A DNA stretch of 64,000 bases from Chrysopilus asiliformis (Eukaryota > Arthropoda > Insecta > Diptera > Rhagionidae). Location: contig OZ035961.1 of assembly GCA_964034945.1 (NCBI GenBank), forward strand, positions 74,278,188 to 74,342,187, written 5' to 3'. Numbering within the stretch: position 1 is the stretch's first letter; every line of letters starts with the position of its first letter. The notes under the pieces are model-generated. The model made no database searches. It saw only the letters and a list, made by a program, of their open reading frames with translations, and was not told the DNA's origin. Of the stretch, positions 9,955-20,954 are shown in pieces. The translations under genes and the position numbers were made by a program.

Positions 9955-10345
9955 ATTTTGCATATCAGTTTTAATTTTATTTACTACGTTTTTTGGATCG
10001 GTTAAAGTTTCGTTTTCGGATTTAACTAAAAATTATCCAGGAATTCTAATTGATTGATCATTATACTAATTCTGAAGACGTACATTGTATATCTGATTTA
10101 ATTATTGTACGTAAACCAAGTGAAAATGATGGGATTTCATGTGCCCAATTAACAGTATTTTCACGTGCTTTAAGAGCATTTTTGAAAGTCCGATGGAAAC
10201 GCTCAATGATACCATTGGCTTGGGGGTGATATGCTGTTGTATGTATTTTGTGAGAACCTAAAAATTTTGTTAAATTTGTGAATAATTTAGATTCAAATTG
10301 GGTTCCTTGATCTGTTGTAATCAGGGGCGTGGCGTGAGTTTTGAA
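9955..10345 (-). pseudogene. Ty3/gypsy-like integrase core fragment
   Basis: Read on the minus strand, the fragment has the rve integrase core motifs TTDQGTQFES and TAYHPQANGIIERFHR, containing the second D and the E of the D,D-35-E triad. It continues through TSSELV towards 9955 with an in-frame break near 10060. The first catalytic D and the zinc-binding domain upstream are absent, and no LTRs are seen nearby. It is an isolated, inactive retroelement piece, possibly from the same family as the RT/RNase H fragment at 18957. Confidence 0.8.
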
Positions 10346-10387
10346 GCTAGGGATGCAAATTTTAATTTTTTGGAATTTAATTGCCAA

Positions 10388-10749
10388 CTTAAGGTTTTTA
10401 TGTTATTAATAAAGGTATTCTTTGTGTTGTGCAAAAATACATCTCTCGTTAGCTACTTAAATGAATGACAATAAAATAATAAAAAGTTCAAAACATTAAA
10501 ATAACTTGTACTTTATGATTATGAAAATGATTATGAAAAATTCATCCGATCTTTGATCCCCAGACTACGAAATTATAATGTGTTTGTTTTTAATTCGAGA
10601 CACTTATATATCCGAATCGAGAGAAAAAGTAAATTCATGATCTTTTTGTATAAAAAATACTGTTATAAAATAAAATATTTTCGATTGTCCGCCTAAACCC
10701 GGATACACCAAGATCGTTCTTAACTCAGAATTGCTAATTCTGAAGAGAA
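10388..10749. other. Unannotated AT-rich spacer
   Basis: No ORF with family motifs, no inverted ends and no repeats found elsewhere in the window. Confidence 0.4.
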
Positions 10750-11058
10750 TTAAACAGCTTTATGAAAATTATTTAAATCGCTGTAACTTACAGATTGCCA
10801 AAAGTTGTTATCCTTCGAAAAAAATAAACAAGGCCAACAAAATAACTTTTGCTTATTTGCACAACCGCAAAGCCAATTAAAATCTTCGTAAACTTTGACC
10901 GAAAATCGTCTCGTACAACTTTTATTTACTGTTGTTATATTTAACTTTGGTTTTGGTCTCCGGCGATCAAGAATATTTTGTTTTTCAGAAAAAGAGCGCG
11001 AACTAAATGATTGTTTTAATAAGCTATCGATTACACAACAATCTGCCATTTTTACCAA
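10750..11058 (-). pseudogene. hAT-type transposase N-terminus (TTF-type zinc finger)
   Basis: A 102-codon frame starts at 11058. It contains RRFSVKVYEDFNWLCGC, then KLFCWPCLFF, then WQSVSYSDLNNFHKAV. This is the usual layout of the TTF-type zinc finger at the start of ZMYM1-like hAT transposases, where a C-x-C pair and a following C-x2-C precede a W...F..L..H block. The rest of the transposase is not present downstream, so this is a terminal fragment. No TIR pair was found. Confidence 0.6.
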
Positions 11059-11916
11059 ACTACGCTACTACCAATTTGCCTTAATGCATTTTTTTTTACT
11101 TATTTTCACTCGGAAGTAACGATTCGAATTACTTATTTCACATCTTCCTGTTGCATATGACATTACGAGGCAAAAGAGAAATGATCGTACGAAAGAAATT
11201 TTTATTTTTGGAATGGTTTTTTTAAACGCGAAAACCGCGTATTTTTTCTTCAAAAAGCTATGAATATTAGATATAGAATTATTCAAAACAAAATCATCTA
11301 AATGTCCTCCAAAAAAACTTTTTAAATACGGATCTTAGTTTTTTAGTTATTTAAATAAAAGCGCAAATTATTTGACTTCTCCTGAGGTGGAAGCAATTTT
11401 TATTTTGCATCCACATTCTCTCTTTTCTCCAGTCGTTAACATAGGTTTTCATCTCTTAAAGTTTAGTTTTATCTCTCTTCGTACAAAACTCATAGATGCA
11501 ACAATAATTTCTGCTTCCACACAGTTCCAAAGGCAAGTTAAGAAATTCTCTCTTTTTTTAAAGTCAGTCGCGTTCGAATATATCACGACTGTATGATAAA
11601 ATGCATTTTGTGCCATACTGAAGCTACAAACGGCACAAAACAGTAACTCTAAGTTGGCTCACCCTTTACAATAAACTCAAACTTAATTATGATCGAATTT
11701 AAAAAAAAATGTTTCAACTTAAAAACTCAGTTACCAATATTTTTGTGAGATTTGTAAGGGATGCAAGATATATGCAACATTTTAACCAAATACTTACATC
11801 GGTATCAATGCTGACGGTAGTTGGCATGTGTTGAGGACCAAACTACAAAAGAATTACTTTGTGGAACACTAGTTGAGAAACGTCAAACGTTGGACGTTTT
11901 TGCACTTTATTTCCGT
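11059..11916. other. Unannotated AT-rich stretch
   Basis: Only short ORFs without recognisable motifs. No inverted ends or tandem structure were seen. Confidence 0.4.
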
Positions 11917-12069
11917 TTAACACTTTAATCCGATTTCAAAATCACACGAGGGTATTACTTTAATGCTCTTCTTTCACAAAAACCACTTTTAAAACGCGTA
12001 CACTTCTTCTAAGTACCACTTTGGAAAACCCGATTTCACTTTTCGCCCGATTTCATCAGAATTTTTTTT
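11917..12069. repeat. ~155-bp direct repeat, first copy
   Basis: Almost the same sequence recurs at 12552-12708, beginning TTTAACACTTTAATCCGATT. The pair encloses about 480 bp, reminiscent of a short direct-repeat-bounded element, but no retroelement features were seen between them. Confidence 0.8.
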
Positions 12070-12179
12070 CCCTAAGATTTGGGATTGTGAAGTTGGCTGC
12101 AGAACTTTGCAATTTCATAATTGATAGCAGCAGTGAGCCCCATCACTTCAATTTTTGAGGTGATCGCAGGTAATTTTGA

Positions 12180-12551
12180 TTTTATAGGCGGGTAATTTTG
12201 AAACATTTGCATGACGTAATAAAATTTGCTATTAGATTTCCGAAATCAAGAATTTGTATTATTGGGGAAAAAATTTGTTATTGGAAAAAATTTCTATGGG
12301 AAATGGTTGATTTTTTTCTTCTAATTTTTATATCCTTTTTTCCATTCTTCCTCGGAAAAATTGGCATTATGGGGTTTTTGGTGTCGCTGATCACGAATCC
12401 GGTATTAGATTTTCAAAATTCGAAACGGAAGGTCCTGTAAAGATAACGAAAATATCCTTTTTCCCATTTTTCCCCGGAAAATTGGCATTATCGGGTATTT
12501 GGGGTCGCTAATTACGAATCTAATGTTGGAATTTCAAAATTCGAAACGGAA
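12180..12551. repeat. Dispersed repeat related to the 121-bp minisatellite
   Basis: Two imperfect units contain GGGGTCGCT and CCTGTAAAGATAACG, the same words that make up the 14403-15140 array. A related block lies at about 38530-38710. The 12190-12330 part recurs at 42290-42470, just before copy B of the large duplication. Confidence 0.7.
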
Positions 12552-12708
12552 TTTAACACTTTAATCCGATTTCAAAATCACACGAGGGTATTACTTTAAT
12601 GCCATTCTTTCACAAAAACCACTTTTAAAACGCGTACACCTTTTCTAAGTACCACTTTTGAAAACCCGTTTTCACTTTTCGCCCGATTTCATCAATATTT
12701 TTTTCCTA
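12552..12708. repeat. ~155-bp direct repeat, second copy
   Basis: Second copy of the repeat at 11917-12069, with a few substitutions and small indels. Confidence 0.8.
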
Positions 12709-12747
12709 AGATATTCCAGTGAAACCTTTTAAGGCATGATTATTAAT

Positions 12748-13592
12748 AAAAAATATCAGTTGTGGTCAACACAAAACTTTCTTCTACAAAATCTACCACC
12801 CTGCGCAATTTACGCTAGAGCCCTGTCGCGTTGTCAACCTAAGACGACCTCCCAATAAATTCTTGGTTTATTCAAAAATATCAAAAACGTACAAAATTTG
12901 AGATACCTTGAGAACGGTAAAAGATATCAATTTACGGTAAATGGCAAAAATGTAGAAAATGTTAACATCTTTAATTATTCATTTAACTGATTTGTCGAAA
13001 AACCGTTAGTTTGCAAATTATTCGCAAAAATATGATTTTTTACATATTAATGAAAATGTCTCAATAACGGTAAAAGATAACGGATAACGGTAAAAGACTA
13101 AATTGTGCAGAATGCCATTCTCATTAATTCACTTCATACATTCAGTTAGCAAAAACCCGTTAGTTTTCGAGATAATCGCAAAAAACTGTTTTTTTTGGAA
13201 ATAACGGTTTATCTGGATAACAGGTTGAGATATCGAGTTATAGCTAAAGACAAAAGTGTGGGAAATTTTATTTTCTCCAAGTTTTGTCATACTTAAGGCC
13301 ACTAAAAAACGCGTAGTTTGGGAGTAAGATTTTTAAAAAACCGCCATTTTGGATACTTCCGGTTAACGGATTTCCACCAAAAGTTGATAGGATCGTCCCA
13401 TTTCAGGACCCAACATGCCTATAAAATTTCATGGCGCTAGCTCTATTAGTTTTTGAGAAATCTTGTACACAGACTGACAGACAGACTGACAGACTGACAG
13501 ACAGAAAGACATGTTTTAAATATGACTCCAATCGACTCAGGAGTGAGCGGGAAATGTTTTTTAGGCAAAATTAAGAGGTCGAAATTTTTCAT
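12748..13592. repeat. ~870-bp dispersed repeat with CAGACTGA tract, copy 1
   Basis: Starts AATATCAGTTGTGGTCAAC and ends after a microsatellite of CAGACTGA/CAGACAGA units and the words GACTCCAATCGACTCAGGAG. Two further copies lie head-to-tail at 40408-42220. No coding frame is conserved between copies. This copy lacks a short piece near 13325 that copies 2 and 3 retain. Confidence 0.85.
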
Positions 13593-13715
13593 GAATAGAG
13601 TAAATCTCGATTAGTTCTCGTGAATGCTTCGATACATTAAACAGCTGATATCTGTCAATCTTGTCATAGACAAATGGAGGGAAAATTTGTTGTGTGAAAA
13701 TTGTTAGTTGGAATT

Positions 13716-14146
13716 ATGGAAAACCACTGGTTTTTGGAGTTTTTAGCTGAAGATGATGTTACCACAAACATTGCAACATATTCCTGATTTAATGCAAACA
13801 TCTTTATTTGCGCATGAAATATTTAAAGCCCGTGAATCGGTGAAAGTGCGGAATGAAAAATTTCTTCAAACGATTGGAAATATTTCCACCTCTTGTAAAC
13901 TAATAAAATGCAACTTATCAGTTTGTAATCTGTGATGCACCTCCGGAGTTTCGAAAATATTATGTTCCATATCATTTAATTTGTAAATTTGATCCAGAAA
14001 AGCCATTCTGTTTCCAAATATTTTGTTCTTCGAAAAAACGCCAACTGTTATCTGTCAAAATACTCAATCCATCGGTTGAGCAGAAAAGTATCGCAGTAAT
14101 TTTCCGATACAAAAAATGGCGTCCGATCAGTGGTTATGATGAGTAA
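13716..14146 (+). pseudogene. Unidentified decayed coding region in three frames
   Basis: An ATG at 13716 opens MENHWFLEFLAEDDVTTN. The neighbouring frame continues LPQTLQHIPDLMQTSLFAHE to about 13890, and a third frame reads NATYQFVICDAPPEFRKYY and on to a stop at 14144-14146. The even amino-acid composition and end-to-end succession of frames look like one old ORF with two frameshifts. I do not recognise the family. It could also be chance. Confidence 0.35.
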
Positions 14147-14402
14147 ATCTCTCAACTGTTGAGCAAATTTCTCAACCGTTGAGTACCGTGAATGCGCCCA
14201 ATGTGTAGAAATTATTTTTAAAAGCTTTTATTTAGCTCGCTATCTTGTCTGTCTGTTTGTTTGCTTGTTTGTTTGTTTTTTTGTTTGTCGGGGTCAAATC
14301 TTGCAATCAAATTTTGACCCACTTCCACTCATCCGATTCACTTGAAATTTTGTACACTTATATAAGTCCGATGACAATACAATATTTTCTCTACTTCGTC
14401 CT

Positions 14403-15140
14403 TGTAAGGATAAGAGAAGGTCCTGTAAGGATAACGTGATTATCCTTTTCTCCAAATTTTCCGGAAAAAAATCTATTCTGGGGGTTTTTGGGGTCGCTGA
14501 ATCCGAATCTGTCATTAAAAAGTCTGTAAGGATAACGGAAGATCCTGTAAGGATAACGTGATTATCCTTTTCTCCAAATTTTCCGGAAAAAAATCTATTC
14601 TTGGGTTTTTGGGGTCGCTGAATCCGAATCTGTCATCAAAAAGTCTGTAAGGATAACGGAAGGTCCTGTAAGGATAACGTGATTATCCTTTTCTCCAAAT
14701 TTTCCGGAAAAAAAATCTATTCTGGGGGTTTTTGGGGTCGCTGAATCCGAATATGTCATTAAAAAGTCTGTAAGGATAACGGAAGATCCTGTAAGGATAA
14801 CGTGATTATCCTTTTCTCCAAATTTTCCGGAAAAAAATCTATTCTTGGGTTTTTGGGGTCGCTGAATCCGAATCTGTCATCAAAAAGTCTGTAAGGATAA
14901 CGGAGGGTCCTGTAAGGATAACGTGATTATCCTTTTCTCCAAATTTTCCGGAAAAAAATCTATTCTGGGGTTTTTGGGCTCGCTGAATACGATTCTTAAG
15001 TTAAAAAGTCTGTAATGACGACGGAAAGTCCTATAAGGATAACGTGATTATCCTTTTTCTCAATTGTTCCGGGAAAAAATATATTCTGCGGGTTTTGGGG
15101 TTCGCTGAATACGATTCTCAAGTTAAAAAGCCTGTAAGGA
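14403..15140. repeat. 121-bp minisatellite, copy A
   Basis: Unit starts recur at 14523, 14644, 14767, 14888, 15009 and 15130, a period of 121-123 bp. Each unit has two CTGTAAGGATAACG words, TTTTCTCCAAATTTTCC and a GGGGTCGCTGAAT word. Units alternate between two subtypes, so a two-unit block was amplified. The last two are the most diverged. Confidence 0.9.
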
Positions 15141-15226
15141 CATCTCAAATGTAAAGCTATATATTCGAAGACTAAAAAGAACAAAATAAAAAAAAAAATT
15201 TTTTTTTAAAAAAAGCATTTAAAAAA

Positions 15227-15400
15227 ATGCACTAAAAAGAAAAAAATAATTTTCTGGACGCTGTGTATCACAAATATAAAAGCTTTTAAAAAGCGAGATA
15301 AAGCATAAAACAATAAAATAAACATTTATCTCGCTTTTTAAAAGCTTTTATATTTGTGATACACAGCGTCCAGAAAATTATTTTTTTCTTTTTAGTGCAT
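15227..15400. repeat. 76-bp perfect hairpin, copy A
   Basis: Arms 15227-15302 and 15325-15400 are reverse complements around a 22-nt loop, starting ATGCACTAAAAAGAAAAAAA. In copy B the pairing extends further outward. It may be a small fold-back element. The outermost word CACTAAAAAGAAAAAAATAA is shared with the separate hairpin at 17807-18241. Confidence 0.9.
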
Positions 15401-15577
15401 GTTTTTTAATAAAAGCTTTTTTAAAAAAAATTTTTTTTTATTTTTTTTGTTCGAATCTTACATTTCAGTCAAAAGCATGTTAAATTGAACAACTTTAAAA
15501 AAATACGAGTGTTAAATTCGTTTGGTACTCATAAAATTTCAACAACTCTACGCTATATTAGGCAACAATTGATATTT

Positions 15578-16011
15578 TTTCGTCAAACAGAGATCCAAAA
15601 GTCGCTGCCCGTTTTGTGCAGCTCCATCTGGATGAGATCAAGGAGTATTATGACTCATGGGGCATTGCAATTAATAGTAATAAGTCAAAGCTAATTCACT
15701 TTAGAAACGCGTCTGGAAGGGGTCCATCGGGTACTGCCAAAATATGTTCTAACCTCTCTATCTCTCTGGGTGGTCGAGAACTTCGGCCCAAGGATAAGAT
15801 TAGATATCTGGGTGTCAATTTTAATAAGCTCTTAAAGTTCAATGACCATGTTAAGGAATCCCTAAGAAAAGCAAATAAAGCTTATATGTCTATCGCCTCG
15901 TTAATGCACCCGAAAAGCATGCTTTCTCCAATGACAAGGATGCTCTTATATAAGCAGTTGATAAAACCGATTCTTATTTACTGTTATCGGATTTCAAGCT
16001 GTATCAGATAG
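15578..16011 (+). pseudogene. jockey-like non-LTR reverse transcriptase C-terminal part
   Basis: The frame reads FSSNRDPKVAARFVQ, LDEIKEYYDSWGIAIN, then KIRYLGVNFNKLLKF and LLYKQLIKPILIY. This is the palm end and thumb region of a jockey-clade RT, after the YADD box, which is absent. The frame ends at 16011. Fragment only, present unchanged in copy B. Confidence 0.8.
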
Positions 16012-16044
16012 ACTATGCACTCTACGCATGCGAGGTAAGTAATA

Positions 16045-16218
16045 CACATATTCATAGACTTTAAAACCTCCTATGATAGCCTAGTCAGGGCAGAACTTTA
16101 TAAAGTCATGAGAGATCTCGGTATGCCAAATAAATTGATAAGACTGTGTAGGGATCTCTCTCTGGTGAGAGACATTAGTAGCGCCGAAAGAGAGAGTGAG
16201 ATGTCATTACTTTCATAA
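16045..16218 (+). pseudogene. Non-LTR reverse transcriptase fragment (FIDF block)
   Basis: Reads HIFIDFKTSYDSLVRAEL then GMPNKLIRLCRDLSL before a stop at 16216-16218. The F-x-D-F-x-x-(A/S)-YD block holds the first catalytic aspartate of reverse transcriptases. It lies after the thumb fragment, in the wrong order for a single RT, so it is likely from a different element. Confidence 0.65.
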
Positions 16219-16859
16219 ATTATAAAGGAGCAAAAAAAATCCATATCGCACAAAAAAACATTTAAAATGTTAAAATTTTGTGTTGAGAACTGAGCGATGG
16301 GGTCTTTTGGTTATATTCAAAATACTTTAATAAAAAAGAGCCATATCCAGCCATAAGGGTCAGTTGATGACAGTCACTGAGACATGATTGATCTTATCAA
16401 TTGCTGTGTGCCTGACGATTAGACTTGCGCGACTAAAAATATGAGTTTTGTGTACTTAACATTCGTTTCATAAATTTGTACAAAGATTACCGAATCAAAA
16501 CTCATTTCACGATTCCTTGACCCAAAAACAACTGTTAGTTGAAATGTTCATCTATATACTAGAGACCTTATTACGCTTTCTGAGGGGTACGATTCCGGGT
16601 GCTAGGTTTGGCTAGGAACTTTAAATTTGACAAAGAGCTTTTCTCAAAAAATGAAAACTAAGTTCGATGATGAGCAAAATTAATCCAACCCTTCCAGAAA
16701 CTCTCGTTCAAATGAAAATATTTTTGAGATTATCTGGAAAACGGTGAGTAAGGTCAAAAAATTATAAATGCTAGAAAAACTCTTACACAACTCTTCCATC
16801 CAACTTAATTAGATTTGACCACTCCTTCTCACGCCTATAAATCTGCCTTTTTAACCGAC

Positions 16860-17310
16860 TTCCAAAAAGGAAAAGGTTCTCAATTCCACCTGAATATTTT
16901 TTTTTTTTTTTTAATGTATGTTCACGTTTAACTTTTTACTGGGTGGACCGATTTTGGTCATCCCAAAGAGAAAGTTGTAGAGAAAGTTCCTGGTTGGACC
17001 CTGGTTCATTCATGGGCAAAAATGGACCATTAGGGGGGGTACCCCCCATACAAACGAAAACGTTTTTTCCGAATTTCTCAAAAACGGTGCATCTTATCAA
17101 AAAAGTCTAAGAATTAAAGTTATTTAGAATATGATTCTACATAAAACTCCCATACATCAAAATCCGATTGGAATAAATTTTAAAAAATCTGATTGGAAAG
17201 TTCGACTTCAAAGTGGAATTTTGGTACAACTGTTCGAATTTTGATAAGAATATCACCATACGGGTTTTCAATAATTGCCAGATTGGGAATTATGGCTTTT
17301 GTTATGTTTT
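16860..17310. repeat. Dispersed repeat family copy
   Basis: Contains GACCGATTTTGGTCATCC, GGGGGTACCCCCCATAC, TCAAAAACGGTGCATCTTA and CATCAAAATCCGATTGG. The same words occur at 36370-36640, 36900-37165 and 38990-39350, some in the opposite orientation. Non-coding. Confidence 0.75.
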
Positions 17311-17806
17311 TACGTTGTGTTCAGTCAGAGCCGTATTAACAAGTTTGAGCGCCCTGAGCTAAATAAAATTTTGCACCCTTACATAGTTTTATTGTAAAAA
17401 TGCAATTTCATTTTTTAAAATATTCTTTAATTCAAAACACAGTACTAACTTAAATTACAGATACGCTAAATATAAAGAAAATTAAAAAAAAAGCAATCAA
17501 AATTTCATCGCCTCAGATCGATGGCGCCCCTGGTCTGTAGCCCAATTAGCCCTATGGTTAATTGGGCCTTGTGTTCAGTACAACACAAGGAAGGTTCTTT
17601 TATATATTTCCCCCGTGTTAACCTACCCCTTCAAACCCCTCCCTGCTTGGGATATCGAGTAAAATTCTTTGTATTGTGTTCAGTACAATATTTGGAAGAT
17701 TCTTTTATATATTTCTCATCTGCGGACTTATCCCCTCAAACCCTTTGTAATTTTACCTATATTAAAAATTGAAACTAAAAACGTTCGAAATAAAAACAAA
17801 ATTTCT

Positions 17807-18241
17807 AAAAAAAATAAAACCGACTTTAAAAAAAACTGAAAAGAGAAAAAAGCACTAAAAAGAAAAAAATAATTTCAAACTATGTCCATTAATAGCGTAT
17901 TTGAAATTTGGCTTTTTTGAAGTGGCGTTAAATTTGCAACTAAAATAAATTACATACTTTCTAACCCTTAAGGCTAATCGTTTACATACTTTCTAACCCT
18001 TAAGGCTAACTAAGAACTAAGATCGACTCCAAAAATTTTGTTGTCAAACAGATTAACTATAGACACGGCTCTTACAATAGAAATTTTACAACGATTTTAT
18101 TTAGTGTAAATTTAACGCCACTTCAAAAAAGCCAAATTTCAAATACGCTATTAATGGACATAGTTTGAAATTATTTTTTTCTTTTTAGTGCTTTTTTCTC
18201 TTTTCAGTTTTTTTTAAAGTCGGTTTTATTTTTTTTAGAAA
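17807..18241. repeat. Hairpin with ~130-bp arms, copy A only
   Basis: The arms 17807-17937 and 18110-18241 are reverse complements and share TGTCCATTAATAGCGTATTT. Copy B has lost the left arm through a 162-bp deletion. The loop has two tandem copies of a word containing CATACTTTCTAACCCTTAAG. Confidence 0.85.
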
Positions 18242-18956
18242 TTTTTTTTTTTTTATGGCGATTGCCTAAAGGCCACATTTTAGGATGCAATCAAGCATTT
18301 TTAATTTGACTGCAATTCGAAATGAATACCTCTTAATATTTCTTAAATTTGTCACATAAAAATTGTCCAAGGATGCGTAAGCATCTAAGGATAAACTAGA
18401 CTTTTTGAGAATAAATACTCTGTTAAATAAAAAGCTTAAAATTTCCTGTACGTACAATACTTTTGATACTACGTACTTCATATAAGAAACCAAAAAGTCG
18501 GTAGAGTGGATTGTTGAAAGCTTTGAGGCTCGTAAATGTACAAATTTATAAAACGAATGTTAAGTACACAAAACTCATATTTTTAGTCGCGCAAGTCTAA
18601 TCGTCAGGCACACAGCAATTGATAAGATCAATCATGTCTCAGTGACTGTCATCAACTGACCCTTATGGCTGGATATGGCTCTTTTTTATTAAAGTATTTT
18701 GAATATAACCAAAAGACCCCATCGCTCAGTTCTCAACACAAAATTTTAACATTTTAAATGTGTTTTTGTGCGATTCATCTTAGGCCAAAAATATTTTGAG
18801 GAAATTAATTTTCTAATAGCTCTTATACCGGGATGTGCAATATTATGTAAAATATTAAATATATCTTTTCTCAAAGATTTTGGAATAAATGGTCGGATTT
18901 TAAAAATAGAAGTTTCACACCAAATTTTGTGATTTAATTCGGTATATTTAGATGTT

Positions 18957-19620
18957 TTAAAATAAATTTCGAATCTGGACTGTTGGAATTTTTTGAGAAA
19001 AAAAAATCTCTAATTCTGTGTCATTATTTTGATGATTTATGATAGTTTGCAAATTTATAGATTTTGTCTCTAAAGAGTCACAACTATTTATTCGTGATAA
19101 AGTATCTGCAACTAGATTTAATTTTCCTTTAATGTGTTGTATGTCTGATGTAAATTGTGTAATGTAGTCCAAATGTCGTGTTTATCTAGGATTATTTTCG
19201 GGTTTAGACCAAATAGCTCTTGTTAATGTTTTCTGATCGGTAAATACTGTAAAGTTTTGTCCTTCAATATAATGTCTAAAATGTTTGATAGCCAAAAAAA
19301 TTGCTAATAATTCTCTATTAAACGCCGAATGTTTGGTTTCCGTTAAAGTAAGTTTTTTAGAGAAGAAACCTAGTGGTTCAGTTTTGTTATCAATAATCTG
19401 TTCTAAAATTGCTCCTACAGCAAAATTTGAAGCGTCGACCATTAATTGTAATTTACTGATTCAAATGTACTAAAAGTGTTGCTGATTTCAAAATATCTTT
19501 AATTTTATGAAAATTTTCTTTACATTGGTCATTCCATTTAATAGCTTTGGGGCGTTTTTTGTTTAAAGTAGTTAGAAATTCATCAATTGGACTTAAATAT
19601 TTGGCTAAATATTTGAAATA
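18957..19620 (-). pseudogene. Ty3/gypsy-like RT end and RNase H fragment, copy A
   Basis: On the minus strand the order is KYLAKYLSPIDEFLTTLN and IKWNDQCKENFHKIK (end of RT), then VDASNFAVGAILEQ, SAFNRELLAIFLAIKHF and NFTVFTDQKTLTRAI (RNase H), and finally KGKLNLVADTLSR. The four acidic RNase H positions are present. Stops occur near 19440 and at the NPR/TRHLD junction near 19180. The fragment abuts the ITS2-like region directly, with no LTR. Inactive. Confidence 0.85.
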
Positions 19621-19639
19621 ATAATAAGGTTGCGCTTAC

Positions 19640-19865
19640 TTTTCGATAAAAAGAGAAGTTATGTGCACATGATGTGCTAGGAAATATTAAATTATTTATA
19701 GCATTAAAAAACTAAATTTGCTAGTATATTTTTATATATTAGCATTTTTTTATACACTTTATAATGTATATTATAATACTATTTTTTTTAAGGAAATGTA
19801 CTACCATTTTTATATATATGAAAATAGTATATAAATGAAAGAAATTAAGGAAGATTTTTTTCCAT

Positions 19866-19905
<40 letters not shown>

Positions 19906-19989
19906 AGAAGAAAATATAAGTGGTTTATGATTTTCAAAAAGTCAATTTTGATAGTGTAAAAATATATTGAAAAAGTGGTATTCTTATAC
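19640..19989 (+). other. ITS2-like spacer before 28S, copy A
   Basis: Very AT-rich, with a (TA)n run at about 19870-19902, running straight into the 28S start. By position it should be ITS2. No 5.8S (or fly 2S) sequence is recognisable upstream; gypsy sequence is there instead. The assignment rests on position only. Confidence 0.45.
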
Positions 19990-20489
19990 AACCTCAACTC
20001 ATATGAGATTACCCCCTGAATTTAAGCATATTAATGAGGGGAGGAAGAGAAACTAACTAGGATTTTCTTAGTAGCGGCGAGCGAAAAGAAAATAGTTCAG
20101 CACTGAGTTATTTTGTTATTTTAACAAATATAAGATGCAGTGTATGGAATATCATTATCTAATATATAAATTAACAGTTTAAGTCCTTCTTAAATGGGGC
20201 CATTTACCCATAGAGGGTGCCAGGCCCGTAAAACGTTAATTAATATTAGATGGTATTTCCTAAGAGTCGTGTTGCTTGATAGTGCATAAGGGCCGTATAA
20301 GGTAGCTTATCCATTATTTGATTTTTAATTAAATGGGATAAAACTTATAATGGTTTTACAGATAAATAGTTGACAGATTTTTTATATATAATGCATACAT
20401 TTTTCGAAATGTTATAATAGAAGTTTGATCATGTATTAGATTTCTTATTTATATGCATTTATATGATTTACAATGCGATAGATTTAGGA

Positions 20490-20530
<41 letters not shown>

Positions 20531-20743
20531 ACATGTGTGCAAGTCATTGGGTATTTATAATACCTAAAGGCGTAATTAACTTAACTGTAATTTAAATGGG
20601 ATTATTTTAATATTTTTAATAAATATAAAATCCATCCCGGGGCGTTCTATACGGTTATGTATTTTAATATTTATATTATATATGCCTCTAACCAGAGCGT
20701 ACCTTGAGCATTTATGTTGTGACCCGAAAGATGGTGAACTATA

Positions 20744-20779
<36 letters not shown>

Positions 20780-20840
20780 AGACCGAAACAGTTCTGACGT
20801 GCAAATCGATTGTCAGAATTGGGTATAGGGGCGAAAGACT

Positions 20841-20893
<53 letters not shown>

Positions 20894-20918
20894 TGCATTT
20901 TAATATTATATAATATAA

Positions 20919-20954
<36 letters not shown>

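Larger units (their letters stand above)
16245..18774. repeat. 2.5-kb segment bounded by 237-bp inverted repeats, copy A
   Basis: Arms 16245-16481 and 18538-18774 are near-perfect reverse complements starting ATCGCACAAAAA. No clear target duplication is visible. Between them lie a dispersed repeat (about 16860-17300) with relatives near 36500 and 39100, and a smaller hairpin (17807-18241). I see no transposase. Confidence 0.8.

Noticed and set aside
11068..11286. Minus-strand ORF upstream of the hAT zinc-finger relic
   Set aside because: No motif and atypical composition; not a plausible extension of the transposase.
13690..13712. 15-base match AAAATTGTTAGTTGG to the right end of the 2.6-kb TIR element
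   Set aside because: Sequence on both sides does not resemble the element and no partner end is nearby, so it is probably chance.
14403..15140. CRISPR-like regular repeat
   Set aside because: Units are 121 bp, directly adjacent without unique spacers, in an animal genome; it is a minisatellite. The same applies to the 16-bp array at 9480-9950.
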